Below are positions 52,460 to 61,525 of a stretch of 64,000 nt of DNA, piece by piece (position 1 is the first letter of the stretch; each line of letters opens with the position of its first letter). The position numbers and the translations under genes are program-made. Source of the DNA: Siderastrea radians (lineage: Eukaryota > Cnidaria > Anthozoa > Scleractinia > Rhizangiidae); NCBI GenBank assembly GCA_964017195.1, contig OZ024891.1, positions 7,465,994 through 7,529,993 on the forward strand, written 5' to 3'. A model generated the notes under the pieces. The model ran no database searches. It saw only the letters and a list, made by a program, of their open reading frames with translations, and was not told the DNA's origin.

Positions 52460-52506
52460 TTGACTCTGATGATGACTTCCGCTCAGGTTGTCGAAACGTC
52501 AGTCAA
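52460..52506 (+). ncRNA. Candidate minimal hammerhead ribozyme motif
   Basis: Order: TTGACT, CTGATGA, a hairpin with GAC/GTC and CC/GG pairs, GAAAC, GTC, AGTCAA. TTGACT and AGTCAA pair perfectly as stem I; GAAAC-GTC leaves a stem III of two pairs with no loop and a GUC cleavage triplet. Minimal-stem-III hammerheads are known in Penelope-like terminal repeats. One extra U before stem II is atypical. Confidence 0.55.
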
Positions 52507-52599
52507 TGTCACCTCAAACAGTCCTTCTCAGGACTACACTCACCCGGACGATCACAATTTACCGAATTATGATATGACTCCTGGGTTCAAACCATTTAC

Positions 52600-55500
52600 A
52601 GTATTAATAGACCTAACACAAAATGGGTGTTTGAAGCTCATTATAATGTTGATGTAAAGGTTGTTCTTGATCGTAAGCCTCTTTTAGGTACGGGACCATT
52701 ACCAGTTTGGCTGCGTAACCTTGCACATAGTCGTAATATGCTGGCTTTAGACACTTACAGAGACAATTTATGTCTTTGGCGATGTATTGCGGTACATCGA
52801 GGTTCAACACCAGATCGAAGTACAACGGCAGCACGGGAACTTGCAAAGGGTTTCTTCAACCTCAAAGCTATTCCACAAAACTGCCGAAGAACATCTTTAG
52901 ATGAACTTCATAAGGTTGAACAACACCTTAATGAAAAACAAATTTTAAAAAATTGGATTGGTATTAGTGTATATGAGCCTGAACGTTTGGGGGATGGTGA
53001 AGTGGTATGGTATCTTAGAAGAACACCATCAGCTAAACTAACAAATATTTTGACAATTGGAATTTATGAAGGGCATGCTTTCATTATAAAAGATATTTCA
53101 AAGCTTGCAAAAATTTATGCATGTGTTCATTGCCGTTCAAGATTTACAAAAGCTAACCACCTTCAAAGGCATGCCGAAAGGTGCTCCCAAGGGAAGACGG
53201 TGATTGAATGTCCGGCTGAAAAAGTTGAATTACCACAAACAGCTTTTGAGAAAGCTTTTTATCCAAAACATTCATCTTCTCCAGAATCTCTTCGTTCTTG
53301 GCTTGAAAAAGAAGCAGCACTTCGTAAAATACACATTCACCACGCTGCTTGCGGACATGGAGGTGAAAGATGGGTTCCAATTAACCACGCTGCTTACGAG
53401 TATGGATGTGAAAGAGGTGTTGTGCAATTTCCTGTAGACGGTTATAACCATGAAACGAAGACTGTTTTTCAATATCATGGATGTTAGTGGCATGGATGTC
53501 GAAAATGTTTTCCTTATGATCGAAATAAAATTATTACTCCTCATGGTCAAACACGAGAAGATAGATATAAAGCAACTGTTGCACGTACACAAAAGCTTCG
53601 AGCTGCTGGCTACCATGTAATCGAAGCATGGTCTTGTGAAGTTGGAAAAATAAATATAAAGTTACAAAAACCTCAAACACAAAGTTATCCATACGCAATA
53701 TTGTATGACTTCGAAGCATACGGAGATAAAAATCAAAGAAAAGAACCAACAAAAACGTTAATTATCGAAAATAAACATGTACCAGCTTCTGTTAGCCTTG
53801 TCGACTCTTTAGAAAGAGAACCAACTCATATTTGTGAAAGAGACCCTGCGGTTTTGGTTAAAAAGTTTATGGAAGAACTTGAAAGGCGTGAAGAAAACAT
53901 AAGGGAACAAGTAAGAGCAGCCTTCAAACCTGACGATATAAATATGCTTACAAAAACGCAGCGTTTTAAAATAGAAGAATGCTGTAATCAGGTGCCAGTT
54001 CTTGGGTTTAACTCTGGGAAATATGATTTGAATCTTATCAGAAAACATTTTGCAGAACTTGTAGCTGATACAACAGATAAAGTAAAAGTTGCAAAAAATG
54101 GAAACAAAATTATGTACATTTTGACTAAAAACTCTCGTTTTCTCGATATCATAAACTATTTAGGACCGGGCACAAGTTATGAAAAATGGGTGAAAGCCTA
54201 CGAATGTGAAAGTGAAAAATCTTGGTTTCCATACGAATGGTTTGACAGTATTGAAAAGCTTGATTTCAAAGGCCTTCCTGACTACGAACATTGGTATTCA
54301 AAGTTGAAAGGGTGTTATCTTCTCACAAAAACAGAATTGGAGGGTTGTAAAAAGTTGTTTGAAGAAAAAGGGATGAAAACTTTCGAAGATTGGCTGCGTT
54401 ACTACAATAATCACGATGTAGTGCCTGGTCTCGAGGCGTTGGAAAAGATGCGTGCATTCTACAGCGATAAAGGAATCGATATTTTAAAAGATGCTGTAAG
54501 TATCCCAGGTGTTAGTTTACATTACTTACTCCGTGGATGTGTTGAGAGGGGTGCAGATCTTTACAGCCCGTGTAAAGAAGCGTATGAGATGTTGAAAGCA
54601 GCTGTTGTTGGAGGACCGAGCCTTGTTTTCACAAGAGAACATGAAGTTGGAGTTACGAAAATAAGGTCTCATCGAATAGCGGAACCTCGTTTTTGCAAAA
54701 ATATAGTGGGTTACGACGCCAACGCTTTGTATTTGTCAACTTTGTTAAGAGACATGCCTTGTGGAAAAGGAAGGGTCGTGCATTACAATAACGAAGCCGC
54801 CGCTCCCATACTGACACAAGGGCTCAAAGAAGAAAAATGGTTTGGATTTGCAGAAGTTGATATAGAGATCCCTAAGCACTTATACCCAAAGTTTGAAGAA
54901 ATGTGTCCGTTCTTCTACAACAAAGAGGTCCCTGTTGAAGCTGTGCCGCAACATATGCTTGACTATATATCTTAAACGCACAAAAAGGAACCGCGGAGAC
55001 GGAAAGAAGTTAGTGGGGGCATTGTCTGCAAAAAAGATATCATTATACGCACCTCTTCTTAGATGGTATCTTGAACATGGAGCAGTGATTACAAATGTTT
55101 ATCGGACTATTGATTACCAACCAACAAAAATATTTGCTTGGTTTGTGGATCAAGTGACTGAAGCTCGTAGAACTGGAGATAAAGAAAAAAGCAAGGCGCT
55201 GCTGGCTGAGGTATTCAAACTGTTAGGAAATAGTGGGCATGGAAAGCTCATCGAAGCCTTGGAGAGGCAAACAAACACAATTTACACAAAAAAAGAAAAG
55301 ATTGTCGACCAAGCTTTACGAAGCGCATTTTTTAGTGATCTTGATGAGATCGGACAGGCGTATGAGCTGGAAAGCCGAAATCCTCGGATCACAATCAGAA
55401 GACCATTTCAGGTTGGAATTGCTGTATATCAATTGGCAAAACTTCGAATGCTTGAATTCTATTATGATTTTCTTGACAGATATTTTGACAGAAAAGATTT

Positions 55501-55963
55501 CGAATTGATTCAGATGGACACAGACAGCAATTATATGGCAATAAGCGCAGAAAAGTTGGAAGACATCGTCAAACCAGAGCTGCAAAAAGAATTTGAGGAA
55601 AAAAAGAAAGAGTGGTTAGCTTGGGATAAGTGGAGCAGTCGAACCCCTGGGCTCTTTAAACTCGAGTGTAAAGGCAGCAAAATGATTGCCCTCTGTTCAA
55701 AATGTTATTTTATCGAAGACTCTGAGGGTAAAAAGAAGTTCAGCACGAAAGGGGTGTCAAAGAAACAAAACGAGATCACGGCGCAGCGTTTCAAGAAAGC
55801 TTTGGAAGGCAGCAAGGACATAGCAACTAATAGAGGTTTTAGAATGCGGGATGGACAAATATTCACTTACGAACAGCAGAAGCTGGGGTTGAGCGCTTAC
55901 TACGACAAACGATGGGTATTGGAAGACGGTATTCACACAGAACCGATCGAGTTTCATTGTTAG
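52600..55963 (+). pseudogene. polB: Protein-primed family B DNA polymerase (broken)
   Basis: Replicates the element in the Polinton/adintovirus group. N-terminal part: DNLCLWRCIAVH (OTU-like look), a zinc finger CVHCRSRF...HAERC, then an HGC...WHGC segment plus GYHVIEAWSCE typical of a small endonuclease-like (VSR-type) domain in these polymerases. Exonuclease motifs: YDFEAY (ExoI), FNSGKYDLNL (ExoII), YYNNHDV (ExoIII). Polymerase motifs: YDANALYL (A), LLGNSGHGK (B), MDTDSNY (C), then CSKCYFIE. Two breaks: an in-frame TAG at 53485-53487 and a frameshift at about 54970, near an A5 run. The true N-terminus is lost at the Penelope junction. The end overlaps the integrase stop convergently by 4 bases. 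Confidence 0.9.
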
Positions 55964-56961
55964 CTTGCTGGTGGTAGTTGTGTATCTGGAGGGACAATCA
56001 AAAGCTCTTCGCGGACAAACCAGCGTTTTGGTCCGTCAAATAAATAATAGATAACCGGCGCGTCTGGTTTTATCATAATTTTTTCAATCTCGTAAACATT
56101 CAAAGACCAGATTGGGTCGGTAGCTCTTCGCCGATCACCTTCAAGTTCACCGGGTTGATAGAGATAGCGAACACTTAAACCGGAGGGGAGCTTTTTTTCG
56201 TTCACACCAACGGGTCTCAAATGAGGTGTCGAGGGTTTGGATGGAACAGTTTTCTTTTTGATGGCATCAACAGGTTTTTGACCAATCAGTCGAGTGACTT
56301 CTTTATTCAAAGCTGAAATAACAGCTGGCAGTCGGGTCACCCACGCAGTGAACCGCTGACCCTCAGGGAGGCTTATTTCAACCCCATACTGGTGTCCAAA
56401 CAGCCCTTCAGCAAGGGTGCGGTTGAATCTTTCAACAATTGCTTGATCACGGTGAATATCCACACGACCACGTCTAACCTCGACATTATGTTTTGAAAGC
56501 AGTTGATTCACAGCACCCATAAACTCACGACCAGGATCGACCTGAAGCAGTTTCGGCCACTTCAAAGGACCACGATTATAAATCCGTTCCAGAGCAGCTG
56601 CAACTTCTTTTGCCTCTTTTGTGGTCAACGGTTCGGCCTCTTTGTATCGAGAGGCCACATCTACAACTGTGAGAGCATATTTAAAAGTTTTACGGAAGCG
56701 TGGTGGGCGATCGTGTGGGAGATACAGAAGATCGGCTTGGTGAACTTTATTCGGAACAGGAACGTCAAATTTCGGTCTTGGAATGTAGCGTGGGGCTGGT
56801 AGATAAACTTGCCAAAGAGCTTGCTTCATCAACCAGTTTTGAGCCACATCTTCCGAAACTTTTGCTGCCTGGGCTAATTTCTTAATTGCTGCAAAACCTT
56901 TCCAATATCCTTGCGGGCTGTAATAAATTTTTGACAATTTATTGAAAATACGGGAGCTCAT
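55960..56961 (-). CDS. Retroviral-type DDE integrase
   Basis: 333 residues, uninterrupted. The catalytic triad fits D77 (HQADLLY), D142 (QVDPGREF) and E178 (IVERFN), the last two 35 residues apart, the rve integrase spacing. A basic N-terminal region precedes it, and a C-terminal SH3-like part (about 260-325, WSLNVYEIEKI, RWFVREELL) follows, as in Polinton integrases and related F54H12.3-type proteins. It should catalyse insertion of the element's ends; some family copies also persist alone. The start codon is 22 bases from the start of the divergent zinc-ribbon gene at 56984, with a palindrome between. Confidence 0.93.
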   Translation of the reverse strand: MSSRIFNKLSKIYYSPQGYWKGFAAIKKLAQAAKVSEDVAQNWLMKQALWQVYLPAPRYIPRPKFDVPVPNKVHQADLLYLPHDRPPRFRKTFKYALTVVDVASRYKEAEPLTTKEAKEVAAALERIYNRGPLKWPKLLQVDPGREFMGAVNQLLSKHNVEVRRGRVDIHRDQAIVERFNRTLAEGLFGHQYGVEISLPEGQRFTAWVTRLPAVISALNKEVTRLIGQKPVDAIKKKTVPSKPSTPHLRPVGVNEKKLPSGLSVRYLYQPGELEGDRRRATDPIWSLNVYEIEKIMIKPDAPVIYYLFDGPKRWFVREELLIVPPDTQLPPAS

Positions 56962-56983
56962 TGTATACTATACAAAATAAAAA
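56961..56983. promoter_or_regulatory. Divergent start region with 15-base palindrome
   Basis: TTGTATACTATACAA (56961-56975) is a perfect inverted repeat centred on C, between the integrase and zinc-ribbon start codons. Similar GTATA/ATATA words lie next to the starts at 61272, 60221 and 63870. A shared promoter is inferred, not shown. Confidence 0.45.
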
Positions 56984-57541
56984 ATGGACGACCCATTTGG
57001 TTTGTTGCAAGGTGAGAAAATTTCGGCGAAAAAAATTCAAGAAACATTGCAAAAAAAATTAAATTCATGCCCATTGACAAAAAAGATTGATCGTTGTCCT
57101 TCATGCGATGAGCAATTAATTTATGTGGTGAATGAGTTCTGTCATGCATGCCAAAAATGTGGTAGAGTGATTGAATGTGATGATTATGAATATTTTAAAG
57201 AAGAAAATTGGAGAAGAAGTTCCACTGCTCTTCCAAAGAATAATGATTATTTAAAAAATATTTTACGGAAATGTAACATTCACCAAATGTTTTCTTCCAA
57301 AGAGGTAGATTTTCTTGGTAATGTTATTACTCAATTTAAGGATGTAACCAGCAAATCAGTGAGCTACACCTGTTTTCTGTACAATTATTTTGAAAGGGTG
57401 CCTTCTGAGTGCTGGCCCAACAAAAAAGAAATCTTGAAATCTATTTATTGTCACCACCTTCCAAAAGACTTAGAAAGAATTTGGATCGCAAAACAGGAGT
57501 TTGATAAATGGTGGTTGAAAACCAATCAAGGTTCTTCATAA
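56984..57541 (+). CDS. Zinc-ribbon protein 1, possibly transcription-related
   Basis: 185 residues, open. Residues about 38-61 hold a zinc ribbon (CPSCDEQL ... CHACQKCGRVIE). The rest is helical-looking and rich in Lys, Asn and aromatic residues. The second protein of this type at 60221 has the same ribbon-plus-helices plan. Ribbon proteins of this layout in NCLDV-like elements include VLTF3-type late transcription factors, but the family assignment for this one is weak. The stop overlaps the small minus-strand frame at 57526-57711 by 16 bases. Confidence 0.7.
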   Translation: MDDPFGLLQGEKISAKKIQETLQKKLNSCPLTKKIDRCPSCDEQLIYVVNEFCHACQKCGRVIECDDYEYFKEENWRRSSTALPKNNDYLKNILRKCNIHQMFSSKEVDFLGNVITQFKDVTSKSVSYTCFLYNYFERVPSECWPNKKEILKSIYCHHLPKDLERIWIAKQEFDKWWLKTNQGSS

Positions 57542-57711
57542 ACATTTTCATATTTGCCTGTTTTTGGATTTTTTACCAAACGCATGACAGTACCCTTTTT
57601 CGGATGAGTCCAAAATTTCTTGCTTGTGACACCAGTTGGACCTGTGAAAGCATTTTTCGCAATATCACCTGACCAATACCGATCGAATACATGTTCTGTG
57701 GAAGGAATCAT
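57526..57711 (-). CDS. Small protein downstream of PLA2 gene
   Basis: 61 residues. The start overlaps the PLA2 gene stop as ATGA. Contains DRYWSGDIAKNAF and a Thr/Lys-rich C-terminus. Not recognised. The A7 run at the junction makes it possible that it is a C-terminal extension of the PLA2 protein after a frameshift. Confidence 0.45.
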   Translation of the reverse strand: MIPSTEHVFDRYWSGDIAKNAFTGPTGVTSKKFWTHPKKGTVMRLVKNPKTGKYENVYEEP

Positions 57712-58510
57712 TTTTTTGTTAAAGCTTCAGCAAATTTTATTGCATCCAACGGTTTGTCCAAAACACCAGTCCCTTTTTGTTTTTTCAAACCCAACCCTAA
57801 CTTTTGTTTAGCATTGATTGCATTTCTTGCAGCCGCATGACCCCACTGCCTTTGTTTGTAAGGAACTGCGTCAAGAGACTTCACCATTTTTTTATCCACT
57901 TTGTTTTTGCATTTTTTCAGGTTTTCATCATACTTTTTTTCACGGTTGGAACAAACATCATAATCAACATCATGTTGCATTGCAATTGCATCTGTAGCAC
58001 CTGTGGGTTGTTGATATATTTCAAGAATGTCACCCGTTTCTGGATTGAATTTAACCTGCTTTTCAAGAGGATTGTATGGCCCTGTGAAATTACGTCCCGG
58101 CAATGTCCAACCTTTTTTTGGTTTCGGAAATTTTCCAATTGCAGCATGTATATCAAACCCAGCTCCATCCAAATCAGGTCTGTCAGTTTTATAACGTTGG
58201 TTTGGTCGAACTTTAGTTGAAAGTTGATCAAACATTTCACTTCCAACTTTTTGAATAACTGGGCGGGCTTTGTCAAGAGTGTAATTTATTGCTTTCTTTT
58301 GCAATTTAGGGTCTCTCATTGCTTCAGAAGCGTAATATCTTCCAGCTTCAACACTTTTTTTTTCGCAAGATATGGGATTCCTTTTGTAATTGCAAGATCA
58401 CCAACTGCCATAGCAACGTCACCGAATATTCCACTGCCCTCCGCAAGGGAGGGCTCTCTCAGTTTCCCGGCAAGAAACCAGCGGATTTCATTTTTCCACA
58501 ACTTGCGCAT
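57708..58510 (-). pseudogene. Phospholipase A2-domain protein (parvovirus VP1-like), broken
   Basis: The downstream frame (57708-58319) holds a calcium-loop-like LPGRNFTGPYNPL and a catalytic-type helix MQHDVDYDVC, the HDxxY signature of the viral PLA2 family seen in parvovirus VP1 and in some Polinton-like elements. There it helps particles leave endosomes. The upstream frame (58316-58510) looks like the N-terminal part (WFLAGKLREPSL, IPYLAKK). The two are separated by a 1-base shift in a 9-base A/T run at 58355-58363. Whether this is a decayed gene or an assembly error is unresolved. C-terminal QWGHAAARN is followed by a basic tail. Confidence 0.8.
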
Positions 58511-58627
58511 TTTACTAACAAGGCTCTTCTATTTCTTTTTTTTGTTGCAACAACTTTTTCACTCCCAGGTACATTTGGTGTGTGCCTTTTTTCTTTCACA
58601 CAGTACACTTTTTCCATTTTTATATAG

Positions 58628-59140
58628 TTATGAAAAATAATTTTTCACAATTTCCTCATTTTGAAGTAAATCGTTGGAGAATATTTTCAAAATATCGGTA
58701 AAACTTGTTCCTTTATTTCTTTCGTTTAAAAAGAGAAGGCAGTAATAACCACATCTCACACTTTGTTCCCATTGAATTTGGTTGCCATTTCTTTAAAAAA
58801 ATGTGTCATCCCATGCATTGACATTTCTTTTTCCCATTCCAAAGGCGGTGGAAGCCCAAATGAATCGAAATACTCGCAAAGACCTTTTCCTTTTGGCCAA
58901 CAACAGACCCAGTGAGTTCCCAAACTTCCAAAATCATCCAAGTTTATAATGCATGGGGAATGAAAAAAGGTTTTTTTTTTCGTTTCTGCTAAAAATGCCT
59001 TTTATTGGAATTCGTAAAACGTTGCACCATTTTCTCAGGTCAATGTTGGAAAGAGGTTTATCTTCAAATTTCAGTTTTTTTAAACGATAATAATCCTCCC
59101 AAGTTCCATAAGAAGGTGGAGGTTGAATTTGCATCCCTTT
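58628..59140 (-). pseudogene. Adenain-like cysteine protease (broken)
   Basis: Fragments in three frames carry the protease signature: an N-terminal PLSNIDLRKW and IPIKGIFSRNE segment, the His segment GTHWVCC, the acidic segment EYFDSFG, and the nucleophile segment RCGYYCLLF, so a His-Asp-Cys site as in adenovirus-type capsid-maturation proteases. Frame breaks fall near 58972 (T10 run 58971-58980) and near 58778. The stop is at 58628-58630. The upstream frame is continuous with the core-like protein, so fusion or readthrough is possible; Met at 59134 is a candidate separate start. Confidence 0.8.
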
Positions 59141-59690
59141 ACCTTTTGGTATTCCTGGTGATCGTCTTGTTCGTGGTGGTGGCGGTGGTGGTTGCGTTTG
59201 CATACCTTTTCCAATTATTTTTCTGACCAAATCAAGGGCCAAAGGTACTCCAATAGACGCCAACATACCAAGGAAACCGCCGTATTGTGCGCCGCCTCCT
59301 TTCACCAAACCTTTTCCAACAAGATATTGTTTTGCCGCCTTTTTTCTGAGCAGGAGTCATTCGCTGAACAAGTTTATAAACCTCAATTTCTCTTGGTCCA
59401 AAACCATTACCAAATATCTTTTTCAGCACCTTTTCAGCGCCAAAACTCAAACCTGCACTTGCTAATGCTCCAAGAGCTGGCTTTATCAAAGGCTTTGCCA
59501 AACCTAACATAGCAGAAAACAAATTTCCACCACGCTGCGCAGTGTTCTGAAGTTGTGTCTGGCTAAATTTTATTACCATTCCTTTCCCTGCCGCCGATCT
59601 TTTTTTCAATCGCTTGATTTGAGTTTCAGTGAAGTAGTTATAGAGTTGGTGGTTCTGGTGCAGTTTTATAAAAACTTCGCTAAAACCGAA
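59141..59690 (-). pseudogene. Hydrophobic core-like protein (pVI/pX-type), broken
   Basis: Basic N-terminus with GKGMVIKF, then a long Ala/Gly/Leu-rich hydrophobic stretch (SAMLGLAKPLIKPALGALAS), and after a frame break at the T6 run 59340-59345, a second one (GGFLGMLASIGVPLALDL) and a proline run. Adintovirus and Polinton elements encode such short hydrophobic adenovirus pVI/pX-like virion proteins next to the protease. The frame is open further upstream to about 59690, but no ATG is found; a 17-base inverted repeat has overwritten or replaced the start region. Confidence 0.6.
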
Positions 59691-59705
59691 CCAACTCTAT
59701 AACTA
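59633..59705. repeat. Inverted repeat (17-base arms) at start of core-like gene
   Basis: GTAGTTATAGAGTTGGT (59633-59649) and its exact complement (59689-59705) around a loop that itself contains GTTTTATAAAAAC. One arm lies in the presumed coding frame of the core-like gene. It may be a structural element or a small templated inverted duplication. Confidence 0.75.
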
Positions 59706-59734
59706 CTGTTCCATCGGATGGTAATAATTTTTAT

Positions 59735-59830
59735 GGAGACATACATATAATAACAATAATATGGAGATATACATCTAAGAACAATAATATGGAGATATAT
59801 ATATTGTAAAATAATATGGAAATCTATATG
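59735..59830. repeat. ~28-bp AT-rich tandem repeat
   Basis: Three to four units of atatggagatatacat...aacaata in the divergent spacer between the core-like gene and zinc-ribbon gene 2. Confidence 0.75.
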
Positions 59831-60031
59831 TTTTTATTTCATGTGGGAACGAACGCATTTTCCATTGCGTGACTTCATACAACAGGAAGTCTTAAAATTC
59901 TCGGAAAACAGGAAGTCATACCGAGAAACAAGTCTGGACATGTCTGGTGAAAACAGGAAGTTTATGATGAAATGGGACTTTCCCGATGAGTCATCAGATT
60001 GTCATGTAATATCAGATGAACTTGTATTTGA

Positions 60032-60150
60032 AGTAAAGTTTGTCAGTAAAGTTTGTCAGTAAAGTTTGTCAGTAAAGTTTGTCAGTAAAGTTTGTCAGTA
60101 AAGTTTGTCAGTAAAGTTTGTCAGTAAAGTTTGTCAGTAAAGTTTGTAGT
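60032..60150. repeat. 13-bp tandem repeat, about nine copies
   Basis: Near-perfect iterations of agtaaagtttgtc ending about 70 bases before the start of zinc-ribbon gene 2. The uniformity suggests recent expansion. Iteron-like placement, function unknown. Confidence 0.92.
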
Positions 60151-60220
60151 GAACAGAAAAGCAGACTGTGTTTGCGGAACTTGTATTTACATAAAAAAAT
60201 ATCTCATATAATAGTATAGA

Positions 60221-60799
60221 ATGAATTGTAACAAGGAATTACATGATGAACTGAAAGAATCAGGAGATATTGTTTGTCCTTTTTGTGACCAAAAATTGGA
60301 AGATTCTAATGAAAAACCACAAGATCGTTTAGTGAAATATTATTCATGCTGTGATAATCAGTATATTATTAACGACGATGGGATGTTAGCATGTCTAAGT
60401 TGTGGTGTAGTACAAGGATATAATTATGTGAAAGAATATGTTAATTTTTATGAGAACAGACATAAACTGAAGAGGAAATCTATTTACCATCGAGAGTACC
60501 ACATCAACAACATATTACTCGATATCGAAGAAAAATATAATATTGAAATATCAAACTGTCAGAAACATAAGATTGATGCTATATATGTCGAGATAGGTAA
60601 GGTTCTTAATGAAGTTAATGGAACTCGGAAAAGGATGATTAGCGTTAATTTTATTATGAGAAAGATATTCAAGATGATGGGAATACCTTACAAAAATACT
60701 CCAATTAGTAAATCGAAAAAAACTTTAGCTTTCTGCGATAAATATTGGAAGCACATCATGTTGTTGATAGGGGATGAAATAAAATCTATTATTGGATGA
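60221..60799 (+). CDS. Zinc-ribbon protein 2, VLTF3-like
   Basis: 192 residues, open. Two CxxC-type sites: CPFCDQKL near residue 19 and CLSCGVVQGY near residue 58, then YHREYHINN and a helical half with RKRMISVNFIMRKIFKMMG. The ribbon followed by the Y-x-R-x-x-H segment resembles poxvirus/NCLDV late transcription factor 3-like proteins, some of which occur in Polinton-like elements. If correct it acts in transcription of late genes. Start chosen at the first ATG after aatagtataga. The stop overlaps the convergent membrane-protein gene by 11 bases. Confidence 0.7.
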   Translation: MNCNKELHDELKESGDIVCPFCDQKLEDSNEKPQDRLVKYYSCCDNQYIINDDGMLACLSCGVVQGYNYVKEYVNFYENRHKLKRKSIYHREYHINNILLDIEEKYNIEISNCQKHKIDAIYVEIGKVLNEVNGTRKRMISVNFIMRKIFKMMGIPYKNTPISKSKKTLAFCDKYWKHIMLLIGDEIKSIIG

Positions 60800-61272
60800 A
60801 TACCTTATTATATTTCTTTTCAAATTTGTCAGTGATAGGACACATATCAATGATTATATCATCGAGAACTTTAACATAATCAATAAATTCTTTGTCATTA
60901 TACTCCAGTCCTCTCATAAAGCACCGTAAATGAGTTAAAACCTTTTCATACGTAGTGTACGCGAATTTACACATCTCAATCTTTCTTTTGTAATTTTTAG
61001 CCTCTGAATATGTTTTAAGCAAAAGCCCGGCACCAGACACTGTTCCGAGAACAATAGGGTTTAGTGTTACACTACCGACAACTGTCCCTGTTACTACAAA
61101 AAAAAACAGATCCAATATTACATGCAAGTTCTGCCTTTTTGAAATATTTGTAAGTCATTTTGAAAAGCCAATATTTTTTATGATAGAATTTATACAATGC
61201 TTTCAACTCATATATTTGATCGTCAGTTAATTTTTCTGACACATGGTTCCAATTAAAAATATTTTTTGTCAT
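60789..61272 (-). pseudogene. Small membrane protein with two hydrophobic segments (broken)
   Basis: The upstream frame (61072-61272) begins MTKNIFNWNHVSEKLTDDQ, and the downstream frame (60789-61127) has a Gly/Val-rich membrane segment (VVTGTVVGSVTLNPIVLG) and the mixed charged tail KFAYTTYEKVLTHLR to YDKK-like end. They are separated by a shift in the A9 run 61098-61106. The layout (short helical N-terminus, membrane hairpin, coiled tail) looks like a conserved uncharacterised protein of cnidarian Polintons. Function unknown. Confidence 0.6.
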
Positions 61273-61525
61273 ATATTATACGGTTACATTTTTTTTCTTC
61301 TTGAATGATAATTTAATACTATGGTATAATTTTTTGATGTTTTTAATCAATCTTTCTATGCTTTCGAGAATTTCATTAATTAAAATAGCTGTTCTCATAT
61401 ATATATAAGTTAGATTATTCATCCTGTAAACGATGTCGAAACATCGGTCAGCTTTGAAGTGTTTGGTCGATATGGTTGAATTCGAAAATGTCCCGCATTC
61501 TGTTATATAATAAATGTAAAAATAT
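61273..61525. other. Intergenic spacer in Polinton
   Basis: AT-rich. Holds the small palindrome GATGTCGAAACATC (about 61434-61447), possibly a hairpin for transcript ends. Nothing coding. Confidence 0.45.

Noticed and set aside
60032..60150. CRISPR-like array
   Set aside because: The 13-bp units are directly contiguous with no spacers, in a eukaryotic element.
61420..61460. Second hammerhead ribozyme around GATGTCGAAACATCGG
   Set aside because: Has GAAAC but no CTGANGA core on either strand; more like a simple hairpin.
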